Positions 1 to 8,077 are shown, counted from the first letter of the stretch. The stretch is 64,000 bases of DNA from Grimontia kaedaensis (GCF_023746615.1 NZ_CP082275.1:2170001-2234000); one strand, 5' to 3'. Numbers and translations: made by a program. The notes: generated by a model not told the origin, from the letters alone.

Positions 1-644
1 TCTCGGTCATTGGTATCCAACTCTGGCTGTGGGCACTAGCTTATCCTGTCCCAATCTGGCAAGGCATTGCGCTTCTGATGACTTCACCGCTGTTTGCCAC
101 CATTGGCTCAGGTCTTTTCCTCGGTGAAAAAGTGGGTCCTGCCCGTTGGTCCGCAACCTTAAGCGGTTTTGTTGGCGCCATGATCATACTGGAGCCGTGG
201 GCTGACGATTTTAACTGGGCAACACTCCTGCCAGTTGGTGCAGCATTCTTCTGGGCTACTTATTCACTGATGGTGAAAAAGCTGTCGCACCACGATTCAC
301 CAACCACCATGGTTGTTTATCTTTTATTGCTGATTACGCCATTCAACATTCTGTTGGCAGCGCCTGATTGGACGATGCCAAGCGGTCAAACTGTTTGGTT
401 GATGCTCTTGGGGGCTGGCCTGTTGACCGCACTGGCTCAGTGGGCAATTGCCAAAGCTTACGCCGTGGCGGATGCGTCATTTGTTCAGCCTTTTGACCAT
501 GCAAAACTGCCGTTGAACGTTCTCTTCGGCTTTTTGGTATTTGGTTGGGTACCTCCGGGGAGACTCTGGCTTGGCGCCGCGATTATCGTTGCTGCGGTGT
601 TCTTTATTACCCATTGGGAAACGCGAAAACCGGCAACTTGCTGA
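1..644 (+). CDS. DMT-superfamily (EamA) permease, C-terminal part
   Basis: The gene is cut by the left edge of the window; the reading frame is open from base 3 and ends at TGA 642-644. The visible 213 residues or so are almost entirely hydrophobic helices joined by short loops, including a TSPLFATIGSGLFLGEKV stretch, which is typical of the second EamA repeat of drug/metabolite-family exporters. It is an inner-membrane permease; the substrate cannot be told from sequence. A strong terminator follows directly, so the transcript ends before purT. The N-terminal EamA repeat lies outside the window. Confidence 0.8.
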   Translation, partial: SVIGIQLWLWALAYPVPIWQGIALLMTSPLFATIGSGLFLGEKVGPARWSATLSGFVGAMIILEPWADDFNWATLLPVGAAFFWATYSLMVKKLSHHDSPTTMVVYLLLLITPFNILLAAPDWTMPSGQTVWLMLLGAGLLTALAQWAIAKAYAVADASFVQPFDHAKLPLNVLFGFLVFGWVPPGRLWLGAAIIVAAVFFITHWETRKPATC

Positions 645-677
645 TAGAACCAAGACTTTTAACCGTAAACACCCCCT

Positions 678-706
678 AAGCCGCTCAAATCGAGCGGCTT
701 TTTTAT
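678..706 (+). terminator. Rho-independent terminator after the DMT permease
   Basis: AAGCCGCTC and GAGCGGCTT arms with a short AAATC loop are followed by a run of T residues (699-704). It separates the permease transcript from the purT promoter region. Confidence 0.85.
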
Positions 707-760
707 TCCTCCCTTCTGAGCTTTTCCAGAACAAAAGGTTTTCAAGTGTCTCCAGGAGGA

Positions 761-787
761 AGCAAACGTTTGCGCAAACGCTTGCTT
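761..787 (+). promoter_or_regulatory. Two overlapping PurR operators upstream of purT
   Basis: GCAAACGTTTGC (762-773) is a perfect 12-bp palindrome and GCAAACGCTTGC (774-785) is a near-perfect one directly abutting it. Both match the PurR box core (GCAAACGTTTGC). They lie 45-70 bp upstream of the purT start, where a repressor would block transcription. The tandem layout, offset by 12 bp, is visible in the sequence; binding by PurR with hypoxanthine or guanine is inferred from the known purine regulon. Confidence 0.8.
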
Positions 788-831
788 AAGGTAAAATTTC
801 GGCCAAACATCTGAATGAATGGAAGAAAATC

Positions 832-2007
832 ATGATTGGTACTGCTACCCGTCCAGGCGCAACCCGCGTCCTCCTTTTAGGCTCTGGTGAACTTGGTAAA
901 GAAGTGGCGATTGAATGCCAACGACTTGGCTTGGAAGTCATCGCTTGCGATCGGTACGCTGATGCGCCAGCGATGCAAGTTGCCCATCGCAGTCATGTGA
1001 TTGACATGTTGGATGGTGATGCGCTTGCTGCCGTAATCTCTGAGGAGCAACCTGACTATGTTGTGCCAGAGATTGAAGCCATTGCTACCGATCGTCTGGT
1101 TGAGCTTGAAAAATCAGGACTCAACGTGGTTCCAACAGCGCGCGCGACACAACTCACGATGAACCGTGAAGGTATTCGACGTCTTGCTGCCGAAGAACTC
1201 CAGGTTCCTACTTCTCCTTACGCGTTTGCTGACACTCAGGAAGTCTTCGAAGAAGCCATTCAGCAAGTCGGTTTTCCATGTGTTGTTAAACCAGTGATGA
1301 GCTCTTCCGGGAAGGGTCAGAGCGTGGTGAAATCTGCTTCTGACATTCAATACGCCTGGGACTACGCCCAAGAGGGCGGGCGAGCTGGCCGAGGTAAAGT
1401 TATCGTCGAAGGGTTCGTTAAGTTCGATTATGAGATTACTCTGCTGACCGTTAGCGCCATCGACGGTATTCATTTCTGTGCACCCATCGGCCACCGTCAG
1501 GAAGAAGGCGATTACCGCGAATCATGGCAGCCACAGGCAATGAGTGAAAAAGCACTCAAAGCTGCTGAAGATGTTGCGCGCAAAGTGGTCACTGCATTGG
1601 GTGGGTATGGTCTGTTTGGTGTTGAGCTTTTCATCAAAGGCGATGAAGTAATGTTCAGTGAAGTCTCCCCTCGCCCACATGACACTGGCATGGTGACACT
1701 GATCTCTCAGGATCTCTCTGAATTCGCACTTCATGTTCGCGCCTTCCTCGGCCTGCCTGTAAACGCGGTTCGTCAGTTTGGACCGTCAGCTTCTGCTGTT
1801 ATCCTTGCAGAAGGTAAGTCAGACAACCTGAGTTTTCAGGGACTCACTGAAGCATTACGTTACAGCGATACCCAGGTTCGCTTGTTTGGTAAGCCAGACA
1901 TTAACGGCCGTCGTCGTTTAGGCGTTGCACTGGCTACTGATAGCAATACCGATTCTGCCGTCAGCAAAGCCGTGAGCGTCGCTTCATCTGTTCAGGTAGA
2001 TTTCTAA
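832..2007 (+). CDS. purT: Formate-dependent phosphoribosylglycinamide formyltransferase (GAR transformylase 2)
   Basis: PurT converts GAR to formyl-GAR using formate and ATP, the folate-independent alternative to PurN at step three of purine synthesis; it is cytosolic. The 391-residue product has the family length (about 392). The N-terminus (TRPGATRVLLLGSGELGKEV) carries the family's glycine-rich nucleotide-binding start. An ATP-grasp domain fills the middle, with the PCVVKPVMSSSGKGQS loop near residues 150-165 and the acidic metal-binding FGVELFIKGDEVMFSEVSPRPHDTG segment near 265-290. The ATG at 832 follows a GGAAG Shine-Dalgarno. The gene stands alone between two terminators and sits under twin PurR boxes. 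Confidence 0.97.
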   Translation: MIGTATRPGATRVLLLGSGELGKEVAIECQRLGLEVIACDRYADAPAMQVAHRSHVIDMLDGDALAAVISEEQPDYVVPEIEAIATDRLVELEKSGLNVVPTARATQLTMNREGIRRLAAEELQVPTSPYAFADTQEVFEEAIQQVGFPCVVKPVMSSSGKGQSVVKSASDIQYAWDYAQEGGRAGRGKVIVEGFVKFDYEITLLTVSAIDGIHFCAPIGHRQEEGDYRESWQPQAMSEKALKAAEDVARKVVTALGGYGLFGVELFIKGDEVMFSEVSPRPHDTGMVTLISQDLSEFALHVRAFLGLPVNAVRQFGPSASAVILAEGKSDNLSFQGLTEALRYSDTQVRLFGKPDINGRRRLGVALATDSNTDSAVSKAVSVASSVQVDF

Positions 2008-2028
2008 ACGCCAACAATCGCGCATAAA

Positions 2029-2057
2029 AAAACGCCACCTTACTAGGTGGCGTTTTT
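2029..2057. terminator. Bidirectional terminator between purT and tpm
   Basis: AAAACGCCACCT and AGGTGGCGTTTT form a long stem flanked by A-rich sequence on the left and T-rich sequence on the right, so it can work for both convergent genes. Confidence 0.9.
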
Positions 2058-2073
2058 ATTTCCATTACATTTA

Positions 2074-2712
2074 TTACGACTCTATCAACCAGACTTCTTC
2101 TGCGAAGAAATCCGCGGTTTTACCTTTGGGGGGCCTATCCGCCTGCTCATCTCGGTTTAGATGGGTGATCTTATAGCCATTAAACAATCGGCGTACTTCG
2201 TCACCCTCCACACTGAATGGAGGACCATCCATTTGCTCTTGGGGATAATGAAGCGTCACCAACAAGATGCGTCCGCCCGTTTTAAGAAGCGACAACAGCC
2301 TTTCAGCATACTGTTGGCGCAGGGATTCCGGCATGGCGATCAGCGCTGCACGATCATAAATCAGCGGATACGTTTCTAACGGCGCAGTGAAATAATCACC
2401 GGCATAGATAGACAGCTCATCAAATTGATACAGCTTCATTGTCGGGCTCATCGACGTGACCGTCGGCGTGTAAAGATGCTCTGAAAAAAACGCACGAACG
2501 GCAATTTCACTCAGTTCAACACCGACGACTTCGTTGTGCTTGGTCGCCAGCCAGCTCAGGTCGATTGACTTTCCACACATGGGAACGAAAACCGCATCCT
2601 CACGTTTTGGATTGAGCAAAGGCCAGTACTTCACCAGAAGCGGATTGGTGTCGGAGAGATGAAAACCGATGCGATTATCTGCCCATCGGCTGTGCCAGAA
2701 TTCCTGATCCAT
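2074..2712 (-). CDS. tpm: Thiopurine S-methyltransferase
   Basis: This is a small cytosolic SAM-dependent methyltransferase of the TPMT family, which methylates thiopurines and, in bacteria, tellurite or selenite species. I chose the ATG at 2712 over an upstream start because the product then begins MDQEFWHSRWADNRIGFHLSDTN, the typical TPMT opening, and is 212 residues, the usual size. A SAM-binding stretch (VFVPMCGKSIDLSWLA) lies near residue 40-55, followed by VGVELSEIAVRAFF, and a YDRAALIAMPESLRQQY motif near 120 is characteristic. It converges on purT with a shared terminator and is divergent from the sulA-like gene. Confidence 0.92.
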   Translation of the reverse strand: MDQEFWHSRWADNRIGFHLSDTNPLLVKYWPLLNPKREDAVFVPMCGKSIDLSWLATKHNEVVGVELSEIAVRAFFSEHLYTPTVTSMSPTMKLYQFDELSIYAGDYFTAPLETYPLIYDRAALIAMPESLRQQYAERLLSLLKTGGRILLVTLHYPQEQMDGPPFSVEGDEVRRLFNGYKITHLNRDEQADRPPKGKTADFFAEEVWLIES

Positions 2713-2867
2713 GTTGTTTTTCTCGTTGTTGCTTTCCACATAAGGGCGACATCTTAACAGCGTCACTCAGCCAGAAAAAACCATTTCTCCAAGGCGAAAA
2801 GGATCATATTCGTGATCAACTTCGCGATGTTTTCCACTTTTCTATTGTTTTTTGATTAATTTATAAC

Positions 2868-2887
2868 TACTGTATACGCATACAGTA
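2868..2887 (+). promoter_or_regulatory. LexA (SOS) operator
   Basis: TACTGTATACGCATACAGTA is a perfect 20-bp match to the enterobacterial/Vibrio LexA pattern CTGT-N8-ACAG with palindromic flanks. It ends about 22 bp upstream of the sulA-like start, where bound LexA would cover the promoter. Confidence 0.92.
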
Positions 2888-2912
2888 TTGGATATTCGTA
2901 CAGGAAAATATG

Positions 2913-3428
2913 ATGAAACAGTCGTTTGCGATCAACCAATCCGTTCACCATACCAATATGACCCGTTCTGCTGTTCGCGAGCATTACGCACGTCTAGCCG
3001 CTGGTGCACGCAGCTTTCACCAAGCTCATCGCTTTCAAGGCAATAGCGCCTTATTGACTGGCGATTCCGTTTCCTGTGATTTGGTCTCTGTGAATATCTA
3101 TCAGAACAATATGAGCGAGTTGGCTTACCTGCTGAGATTGTTGAAAAGCCTCGCAGAGAGTCACAAATGGATCACCCTGATTGCGCCACCATCTAATTTT
3201 TCTCTTTCGCTGTTCACAAAGGCTGGCATACAACAATCACAAATCCGTATTGCTCGTCCAACAGCAACTCACGATGCACAGGCGCTAATGAATAAAGCAC
3301 TGGCATCAGACACCTCAGCCGCTGTCATTGGCTTCGGTGAGCTCAGTCAATTTGCAGAATCTGTGTCAGAATCGGAAATCCGCACACCGGGTTTCGTGAT
3401 TTCTGGTGTGCCTGAGCAGCTCCACTAA
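2913..3428 (+). CDS. sulA: SulA-like SOS cell-division inhibitor
   Basis: The 171-residue product resembles SulA in size and in the pattern of its central region: a segment SELAYLLRLLKSLAESHKWITLIAPPSNFS, then LFTKAGIQQSQIRIAR, then ALMNKALASDTSAAVIGFG. These follow the order of the corresponding E. coli SulA blocks (leucine-rich helix, W-x-L-x-x-P, transition to the VVIGW strand). SulA binds FtsZ in the cytoplasm and blocks division while DNA is repaired. The call is strengthened by the LexA operator just upstream. ATG codons occur at 2910 and 2913; AGGA at 2902-2905 is better spaced for 2913. Sequence divergence from E. coli SulA is large, so function rests on pattern plus SOS control. Confidence 0.8.
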   Translation: MKQSFAINQSVHHTNMTRSAVREHYARLAAGARSFHQAHRFQGNSALLTGDSVSCDLVSVNIYQNNMSELAYLLRLLKSLAESHKWITLIAPPSNFSLSLFTKAGIQQSQIRIARPTATHDAQALMNKALASDTSAAVIGFGELSQFAESVSESEIRTPGFVISGVPEQLH

Positions 3429-3458
3429 TCTCCAGTTCAAAACAATACGAACACTGCC

Positions 3459-3505
3459 TCGCGGCGCCTGGAGTCATAATGACTCTAAGCGCCGCGAAAC
3501 CTTTT
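3459..3505 (+). terminator. Long stem-loop after the sulA-like gene
   Basis: TCGCGGCGC (3459-3467) pairs with GCGCCGCGA (3489-3497), with an inner GAGTCAT/ATGACTC stem (3471-3485), giving a stacked hairpin followed by AACCTTTT. The T-tract is short, but the hairpin is strong and correctly placed to end the sulA transcript. Confidence 0.65.
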
Positions 3506-3635
3506 CAGAAGCTAGACAAACATTGCGGTTTCAACAGTATCACCAAGGCGTAATTTCCCATTTCTGAACAGATTGTCGCGCTAAGTCGTTGCCTATACTC
3601 AGCCTTCACTAGGTGTGATCGAGGAATACTTGGTT

Positions 3636-5045
3636 TTGAGCAATAAATTGGATTTAAAGGCACTGACCGCCTTGGTCATAGGGTCAATGATAGGCGCTGG
3701 TGTGTTCAGCCTTCCTCAAAATATGGCAGCAGTTGCGAGCCCTGCGGCGGTGACCCTTGGCTGGCTGATCACCGGAATTGGCATGATATGTCTGGCTCTG
3801 ACCTTTCAAGAGCTCACGTTAAGTAAACCTGAAGTTCAGGGGGGAGTCTTTGGCTACGCGCAGGCTGGTTTTGGCGACTTATGCGGATTCTTCTCGTCAT
3901 GGGGATATTGGCTTAGTGCCGCTGTAGCAAACGTTTCTTATCTGGTGATTGTGTTCAGCACTCTCGGACTGTTCTTTGATACGCCAACCTTTAAACTCTT
4001 TGGTGATGGCAACACTCTCCTCTCTGTCGCATTGTCATCGATTCTGATTTGGCTGGTCCACACATTGGTTTTACGTGGCGTCCAAACAGCAGCTATTGTT
4101 AATTACGTCACCACCATCGCCAAATTAATTCCGATTTTCGTTTTTATCATTGCTACGTTTATTGCCTTCAAATGGGACACGTTCACCTTTGATTTCACCG
4201 GAGTAAACATCGCTAACGAGCCAAGTCTGTTTGACCAAATCAAACAAACTATGCTGATCACTGTATGGGTGTTTATTGGTGTAGAAGGAGCTGTCGTCGT
4301 ATCTAGTCGGGCAAAGAACGTCAAGGATGTCGGACGCGCAACCATTCTTGGTTTACTGATCTGCCTCTTCCTATACGTTTCCGTCACCCTCCTTTCTATG
4401 GGAGTGGTTTCGACACCTGAGCTTGCCAAACTGCAAAATCCTTCAGCGGCAAAGATCCTCGAAACCCTGATTGGGGAAATCGGTGCGGCGATTATCGGCA
4501 TAGGACTTATCATATCGGTCTCTGGTGCGTATTTGAGCTGGACATTATTGGCGACAGAAACCCCATACACTGCAGCAAAGATAGGCATGTTTCCCAAAAT
4601 CTTTGCAGAAACAAATCAAAACGGTACACCGACTTATTCTCTCTGGCTAACCAGCTGCGCAGTGCAGCTGTGCCTTATTCTGATGTTCATCATCGGTGGC
4701 GGGTATGACGACTTGCTGACCATTGCGTCGGAAATGATTCTGGTGCCCTACTTGCTCGTGGCCGCTTATCTGATGAAATTGTCTTTCTCTGAGCTGGATA
4801 CATTCAAAGTGAAAGCCATTGCATTTTTAGCGACCATTTATGGCATCTGGCTACTTTATGCATCTGGCATCCATCACCTGCTGCTGGCGACGCTACTATA
4901 TCTGCCAGGTGTGGCTTTTTACATTCGCGCAATGCGGGAAGCTGGAAAACCCGGTTTTGATGGAAGAAGCAAGATTCTGTTAGCGGTGATTATCTCCGCC
5001 AGTACTTATGGCGTTTATTTAGCTGCTGAAGGGGTGAAGCTCTAA
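3636..5045 (+). CDS. ArcD-type basic amino acid antiporter (APC superfamily)
   Basis: An inner-membrane permease with about 12-13 hydrophobic helices. The opening KLDLKALTALVIGSMIGAGVFSLPQNMA is characteristic of the arginine/ornithine (ArcD, YdgI) and lysine/cadaverine branch of APC antiporters, whose GSMIGAG helix 1 motif binds the amino acid backbone. I prefer the TTG at 3636 (469 residues) because GAGGAA at 3621-3626 sits 9 bases before it and homologues begin near MSxKL; an upstream GTG at 3615 would put the Shine-Dalgarno inside the gene. No arginine deiminase genes are adjacent, so arginine/ornithine exchange is inferred from family only. Confidence 0.82.
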   Translation: MSNKLDLKALTALVIGSMIGAGVFSLPQNMAAVASPAAVTLGWLITGIGMICLALTFQELTLSKPEVQGGVFGYAQAGFGDLCGFFSSWGYWLSAAVANVSYLVIVFSTLGLFFDTPTFKLFGDGNTLLSVALSSILIWLVHTLVLRGVQTAAIVNYVTTIAKLIPIFVFIIATFIAFKWDTFTFDFTGVNIANEPSLFDQIKQTMLITVWVFIGVEGAVVVSSRAKNVKDVGRATILGLLICLFLYVSVTLLSMGVVSTPELAKLQNPSAAKILETLIGEIGAAIIGIGLIISVSGAYLSWTLLATETPYTAAKIGMFPKIFAETNQNGTPTYSLWLTSCAVQLCLILMFIIGGGYDDLLTIASEMILVPYLLVAAYLMKLSFSELDTFKVKAIAFLATIYGIWLLYASGIHHLLLATLLYLPGVAFYIRAMREAGKPGFDGRSKILLAVIISASTYGVYLAAEGVKL

Positions 5046-5065
5046 ACTGACAGCAAGTACCGATA

Positions 5066-5100
5066 CAAAAGAAAACACCGCCTACCCGGTGGTGTGTTTA
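5066..5100. terminator. Possible weak terminator between convergent genes
   Basis: CACCG (5073 region) and CGGTG form a short stem inside a stretch reading AAAACACCGCC...GGTGGTGTGTTT. It lies exactly between the convergent antiporter and the unknown gene, but the stem is imperfect. Confidence 0.4.
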
Positions 5101-5502
5101 TTAGAGGTTAACCTGCAGGTAGTCCCTGTCGCCTTCATGTTGGGTAATTAATGCACCTGTTTTCCTTTGGATCTTATCCAGCTCTGCAGCATCCAGAGCG
5201 TAGGGAAGAGACACAATCAATGCTTCAATATGCTGCCTCTTGGCCTCTTCCACCAGAGTGACAACATTAGACACATCGCTATAAAGTGATGAAAGAGAAT
5301 GTGAGACAGAAAGCGTAAACGCTTCGCTTGGAAAGAAGCCTTCATAACTTTCGACCTGCCGGCGCTTGAATCGGCAGAGTTGAGCCGTTAGTGCTTCTAA
5401 AAACGTCCAATGTTGGCGGCTGGATTCACACAAGAACTGCGTGTAATCAAAGCTCACAACATGATCATTTTGCTTATCTGTACTGCCGAAATATCCCGTC
5501 AT
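5101..5502 (-). CDS. Protein of unknown function
   Basis: A 133-residue soluble protein that I do not recognise. The ATG at 5502 is chosen because TCCT on the plus strand (AGGA, 5509-5512) lies six bases upstream; an earlier ATG at 5526 lacks this. The sequence has no signal peptide or membrane segment. The N-terminal part contains FDYTQFLCESSRQHWTFLEAL and two arginine-rich turns; the C-terminal half (DVSNVVTLVEEAKRQHIEALIVSLPYAL) looks like an alternating helix/strand fold. It converges on the antiporter and has about 350 bp of non-coding DNA upstream. Reality as a gene is supported by the Shine-Dalgarno and undisturbed length only. Confidence 0.6.
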   Translation of the reverse strand: MTGYFGSTDKQNDHVVSFDYTQFLCESSRQHWTFLEALTAQLCRFKRRQVESYEGFFPSEAFTLSVSHSLSSLYSDVSNVVTLVEEAKRQHIEALIVSLPYALDAAELDKIQRKTGALITQHEGDRDYLQVNL

Positions 5503-5802
5503 AGCAAATCCTGTTGCTTTTATCATTCTAGAGATATTCCAAGCGGCTTTTTCTGAAGCGGCTCTGAGCGTTTCTTAGCTCCGATCTGGCAAGTATAAAA
5601 TCGAAAGTTGACGCCTGAGACGCTACCGAAAGCCTGCTTGGTTAATGTTCAACTTATCATCCACTATATGTATTTTTAGAGATTAATCTCGCAGATAAAC
5701 AAGAAGTTTGGGCTTGATCAGCCAATAATTTTATCTGTCTAGAAAACCCACTAATATTCTCTACAGGGCTTTAACACACAGTTAAAGAGCGCCGAAAAAA
5801 GG
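5503..5802. other. Intergenic region with no recognised gene
   Basis: About 300 bp, AT-rich, between the unknown gene (its promoter should lie at the left end) and the terminator of the winged-helix gene. No ORF with a ribosome-binding site and no strong palindrome was seen. Confidence 0.5.
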
Positions 5803-5833
5803 CTACAAAAAAAACCAGCCCGGAGGCTGGTTC
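5803..5833 (-). terminator. Terminator of the winged-helix gene
   Basis: Read on the minus strand, AACCAGCC and GGCTGGTT pair around a TCCG loop and are followed by eight T residues. It lies 24 bp past the stop codon. Confidence 0.9.
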
Positions 5834-5856
5834 TTTAAGCTTAGATCTGTGTGCAA

Positions 5857-6225
5857 TTAAAGTGCTTTATACAGTACTTTATTACCAGATTGGATACGCT
5901 CTATAACACCTTCTTCAGCCAGTTTCTTCAGCGCGCCTGTCGCCCAAGATGCCGCTTTTGAATCTTCCTGACCTGCTGCCAGACCGATACCTTTCGGGTT
6001 GATACCTTCCGCGTTCTCGCGAACGATATCCAACACTTGCTGTTGTTTAGGGGTAAGTGAAACTTCCGTAACCACTTTGGCCGGGGCTTCCACTTTTTGC
6101 TCAACTGCCGGCTTTTCCGCTTTTACTGGCGCTTCTTTCTTAGCAACGACTGCTGATGCAGATTTTGCTGCTTTAATGTGTTTCTGAAGCTTAAGTTGAA
6201 CTTTACGTTTGTGAGAGATCTTCAT
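5857..6225 (-). CDS. Winged-helix DNA-binding protein with a basic Lys/Ala-rich tail
   Basis: The 122-residue product has two parts. Residues 1-52 are rich in Lys, Ala, Pro and Val (for example HIKAAKSASAVVAKKEAPVKAEK), like a histone H1 tail, and probably disordered. Residues 56-122 (LTPKQQQVLDIVRENAEGINPKGIGLAAG...ATGALKKLAEEGVIERIQSGNKVLYKAL) look like a winged helix-turn-helix, in which the last two strands form the wing. Similar Vibrio proteins tend to be labelled MarR-like. It has its own terminator and an apparent promoter region upstream, so it is monocistronic. A general chromatin or regulatory role is inference. Confidence 0.72.
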   Translation of the reverse strand: MKISHKRKVQLKLQKHIKAAKSASAVVAKKEAPVKAEKPAVEQKVEAPAKVVTEVSLTPKQQQVLDIVRENAEGINPKGIGLAAGQEDSKAASWATGALKKLAEEGVIERIQSGNKVLYKAL

Positions 6226-6571
6226 TAAATCGTCCTACTCCGACGTACTGCATTGAAAATTACCGACAGTCTTCGAAAGCGAATACTCGTTCCAAAAGCC
6301 CGTTTGGGAAGGCAAAAGCGTTGTTTTACTTCCCTAAACCAGCCTTTTATCACCACTTCGGTATCAAGCATAGTTAAAAACAAAGCGCGTTTTATACCAA
6401 AAATCCCCCGCGTTTTGTAGCACTAACGACGACTGAGAATGAAAGTTGAGCCAAGTGTCGGAAACTACACTTTATTTTGTTTGTAATTCGACCGATAGTA
6501 TTCAGTCAAGCAACAAAGCTTTGGTGATCGAACTAAGCTTTTAAGAAGTAATAAAAGGAAACAACCATCAA
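6226..6571. other. Divergent promoter region, no gene seen
   Basis: About 346 bp between the minus-strand winged-helix gene and the plus-strand DUF2982 gene. It should carry both promoters; no operator palindrome, riboswitch-like fold or small ORF with a good ribosome-binding site was recognised. Confidence 0.5.
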
Positions 6572-7261
6572 GTGAGTAAACGTTTGCTGATTTACCCTCC
6601 CCACCAACAAGTAGGCAAATACTTCCGCGTCGCTGTGTTGATTCTTGCGATGGTGGTAGTGACGTTTATCTTGCTGAACCCTCAGGTTAAACCTATCCCG
6701 GCGCTGATTGGTTTATGCCTTCTGGGCTCACTGGGTGTGTATATCGGCTTTGTGATTGACCAACAACGCCTATCCTTTTCTCTCACCGATATGCACATAC
6801 AGCACCACACGCCAAAGGGAGGCTGGAGCCTGAAATGGCGAAACATCTATCAAATTGGCATTCCTTCCGTTTCGCAAGAGGGTTGGCATCAATCCTTACC
6901 TTGGTTTGGCGTCAGGCTAAAGGACTACGAACCTTTCCTAGAAGGCATCAGCTACCGTCTAGCAGGTCAAATCATCATGGAGCAGAGAGGGCTTTTGCTC
7001 AGCGCATACCGACGCGCAGAAGAGCCATTAAATAGCAAACTTGAGGACATGATGTTCGACGACACGCCTTATACATCGGAGAGCGGCAAAGTCTACAAAG
7101 GGCTAGTCGCCATGCTCGCGAACAGAATGAAGTACACTCGGGAGCTGCTGGGTTATGACGTGTTTGTCAGTGAAGACCTGTTGGACAGACCATTAGAAGA
7201 TTTTGTTGGGTTAACACGGCAGTATCTAGCTTCTGCGGGTAGAATACCCGCAGAAGAGTAG
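6572..7261 (+). CDS. DUF2982 family membrane protein
   Basis: A 229-residue protein with two closely spaced membrane helices (about residues 18-36, VAVLILAMVVVTFILL, and 43-62, ALIGLCLLGSLGVYIGFVI) and a soluble C-terminal domain (WSLKWRNIYQIGIPSV...WFGVRLKDYEPFLEGIS). This matches the uncharacterised DUF2982 family of Vibrio and Shewanella as I remember it. The start is GTG at 6572, with AAGGA at 6555-6559 somewhat far upstream. The last codons lie inside a perfect hairpin (7231-7255), and the gene converges on YcbL with a 4-bp gap. Function unknown. Confidence 0.75.
   Translation: MSKRLLIYPPHQQVGKYFRVAVLILAMVVVTFILLNPQVKPIPALIGLCLLGSLGVYIGFVIDQQRLSFSLTDMHIQHHTPKGGWSLKWRNIYQIGIPSVSQEGWHQSLPWFGVRLKDYEPFLEGISYRLAGQIIMEQRGLLLSAYRRAEEPLNSKLEDMMFDDTPYTSESGKVYKGLVAMLANRMKYTRELLGYDVFVSEDLLDRPLEDFVGLTRQYLASAGRIPAEE
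7231..7255. other. Perfect 11-bp stem-loop at a convergent gene end
   Basis: TTCTGCGGGTA (7231-7241) and TACCCGCAGAA (7245-7255) are perfectly complementary around a GAA loop. It covers the last codons of the DUF2982 gene and lies just past the ycbL stop. There is no T-tract on either strand, so it may act as a processing or protection hairpin or a factor-dependent end rather than a classic terminator. Confidence 0.7.
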
Positions 7262-7265
7262 ATTA

Positions 7266-7919
7266 CTACCAGATCGGCATATTGTCCGCCACATACGGGT
7301 TTTGCTGACGCTCAATGCCGAAAGTCGACGTCGGTCCATGACCCGGTACGAAAGTGATGTCGTTGCCCAATGGGAACAGTTTCTCTTTGATTGAACTAAT
7401 CAGGGTTGCATGATCACCTTTCGGGAAGTCTGTGCGTCCGATACTGCCATTGAACAACACATCGCCTACCCAAGCCATACGATCTTCTTCACTGAACAGC
7501 ACAACGTGACCCGGCGTATGCCCCGGTGTATGGATCACTTTCAGAACGCTTTCACCCAGAGTGACTTCATCACCGTCTTCCAGCCATTGGTCTGGGTCAA
7601 ACGCTTCGGTACGGGCAAAGCCAAACATTTCGCTTTGAGCAGGTAACGCCTGTAGCCAAAAAGCGTCCTGCTTTTCTGGACCAATCACAGGCACGTTGTA
7701 AGCATCACGAACTTCTTCAGTTCCACCAACATGATCCAGATGGCCATGAGTCAGAAGCACTTTAACCACGTTCACACCGAGCTCGTTAACTTTTGCCACC
7801 AGTTTTGATACGTCACCACCTGGGTCAATCAGCGCCGCTTCGTTGGTTTTATCACACCAAATGATGGAACAGTTTTGCTGAAACCCCGTAACAGGAACGA
7901 TTTCGTACTTCAAAGCCAT
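7266..7919 (-). CDS. ycbL: Metallo-beta-lactamase-fold hydrolase, YcbL (glyoxalase II-like)
   Basis: The 217-residue protein has the two-metal THGHLDH motif (residues 57-63), a further HTPGHTPGH segment, the GDVLF metal-bridging aspartate region, and a final PGHGP histidine. This is the full set of ligands for a binuclear hydrolase. The compact size, lacking the glutathione-binding C-terminal domain of GloB, fits the YcbL type II glyoxalase described in Salmonella. It is cytosolic. In E. coli ycbL lies beside ycbK (mepK) and ycbB (ldtD); here both of those are present 3-6 kb away on the same strand, with the plcP/olsF-like pair inserted between. Confidence 0.9.
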   Translation of the reverse strand: MALKYEIVPVTGFQQNCSIIWCDKTNEAALIDPGGDVSKLVAKVNELGVNVVKVLLTHGHLDHVGGTEEVRDAYNVPVIGPEKQDAFWLQALPAQSEMFGFARTEAFDPDQWLEDGDEVTLGESVLKVIHTPGHTPGHVVLFSEEDRMAWVGDVLFNGSIGRTDFPKGDHATLISSIKEKLFPLGNDITFVPGHGPTSTFGIERQQNPYVADNMPIW

Positions 7920-8077
7920 AAGAAAATCCGTATAAATGCAAAAATCAGCGAAAGCATATCATGCCCGCGTTATCATTTTAACGAGAACCGTTCCTTAAGA
8001 GATCCTTGTTCTTATGCGGTAACAACATTTCGATGAAGTTTTATATGATCAAAGAATTGGAAAGAATACTGCATACT

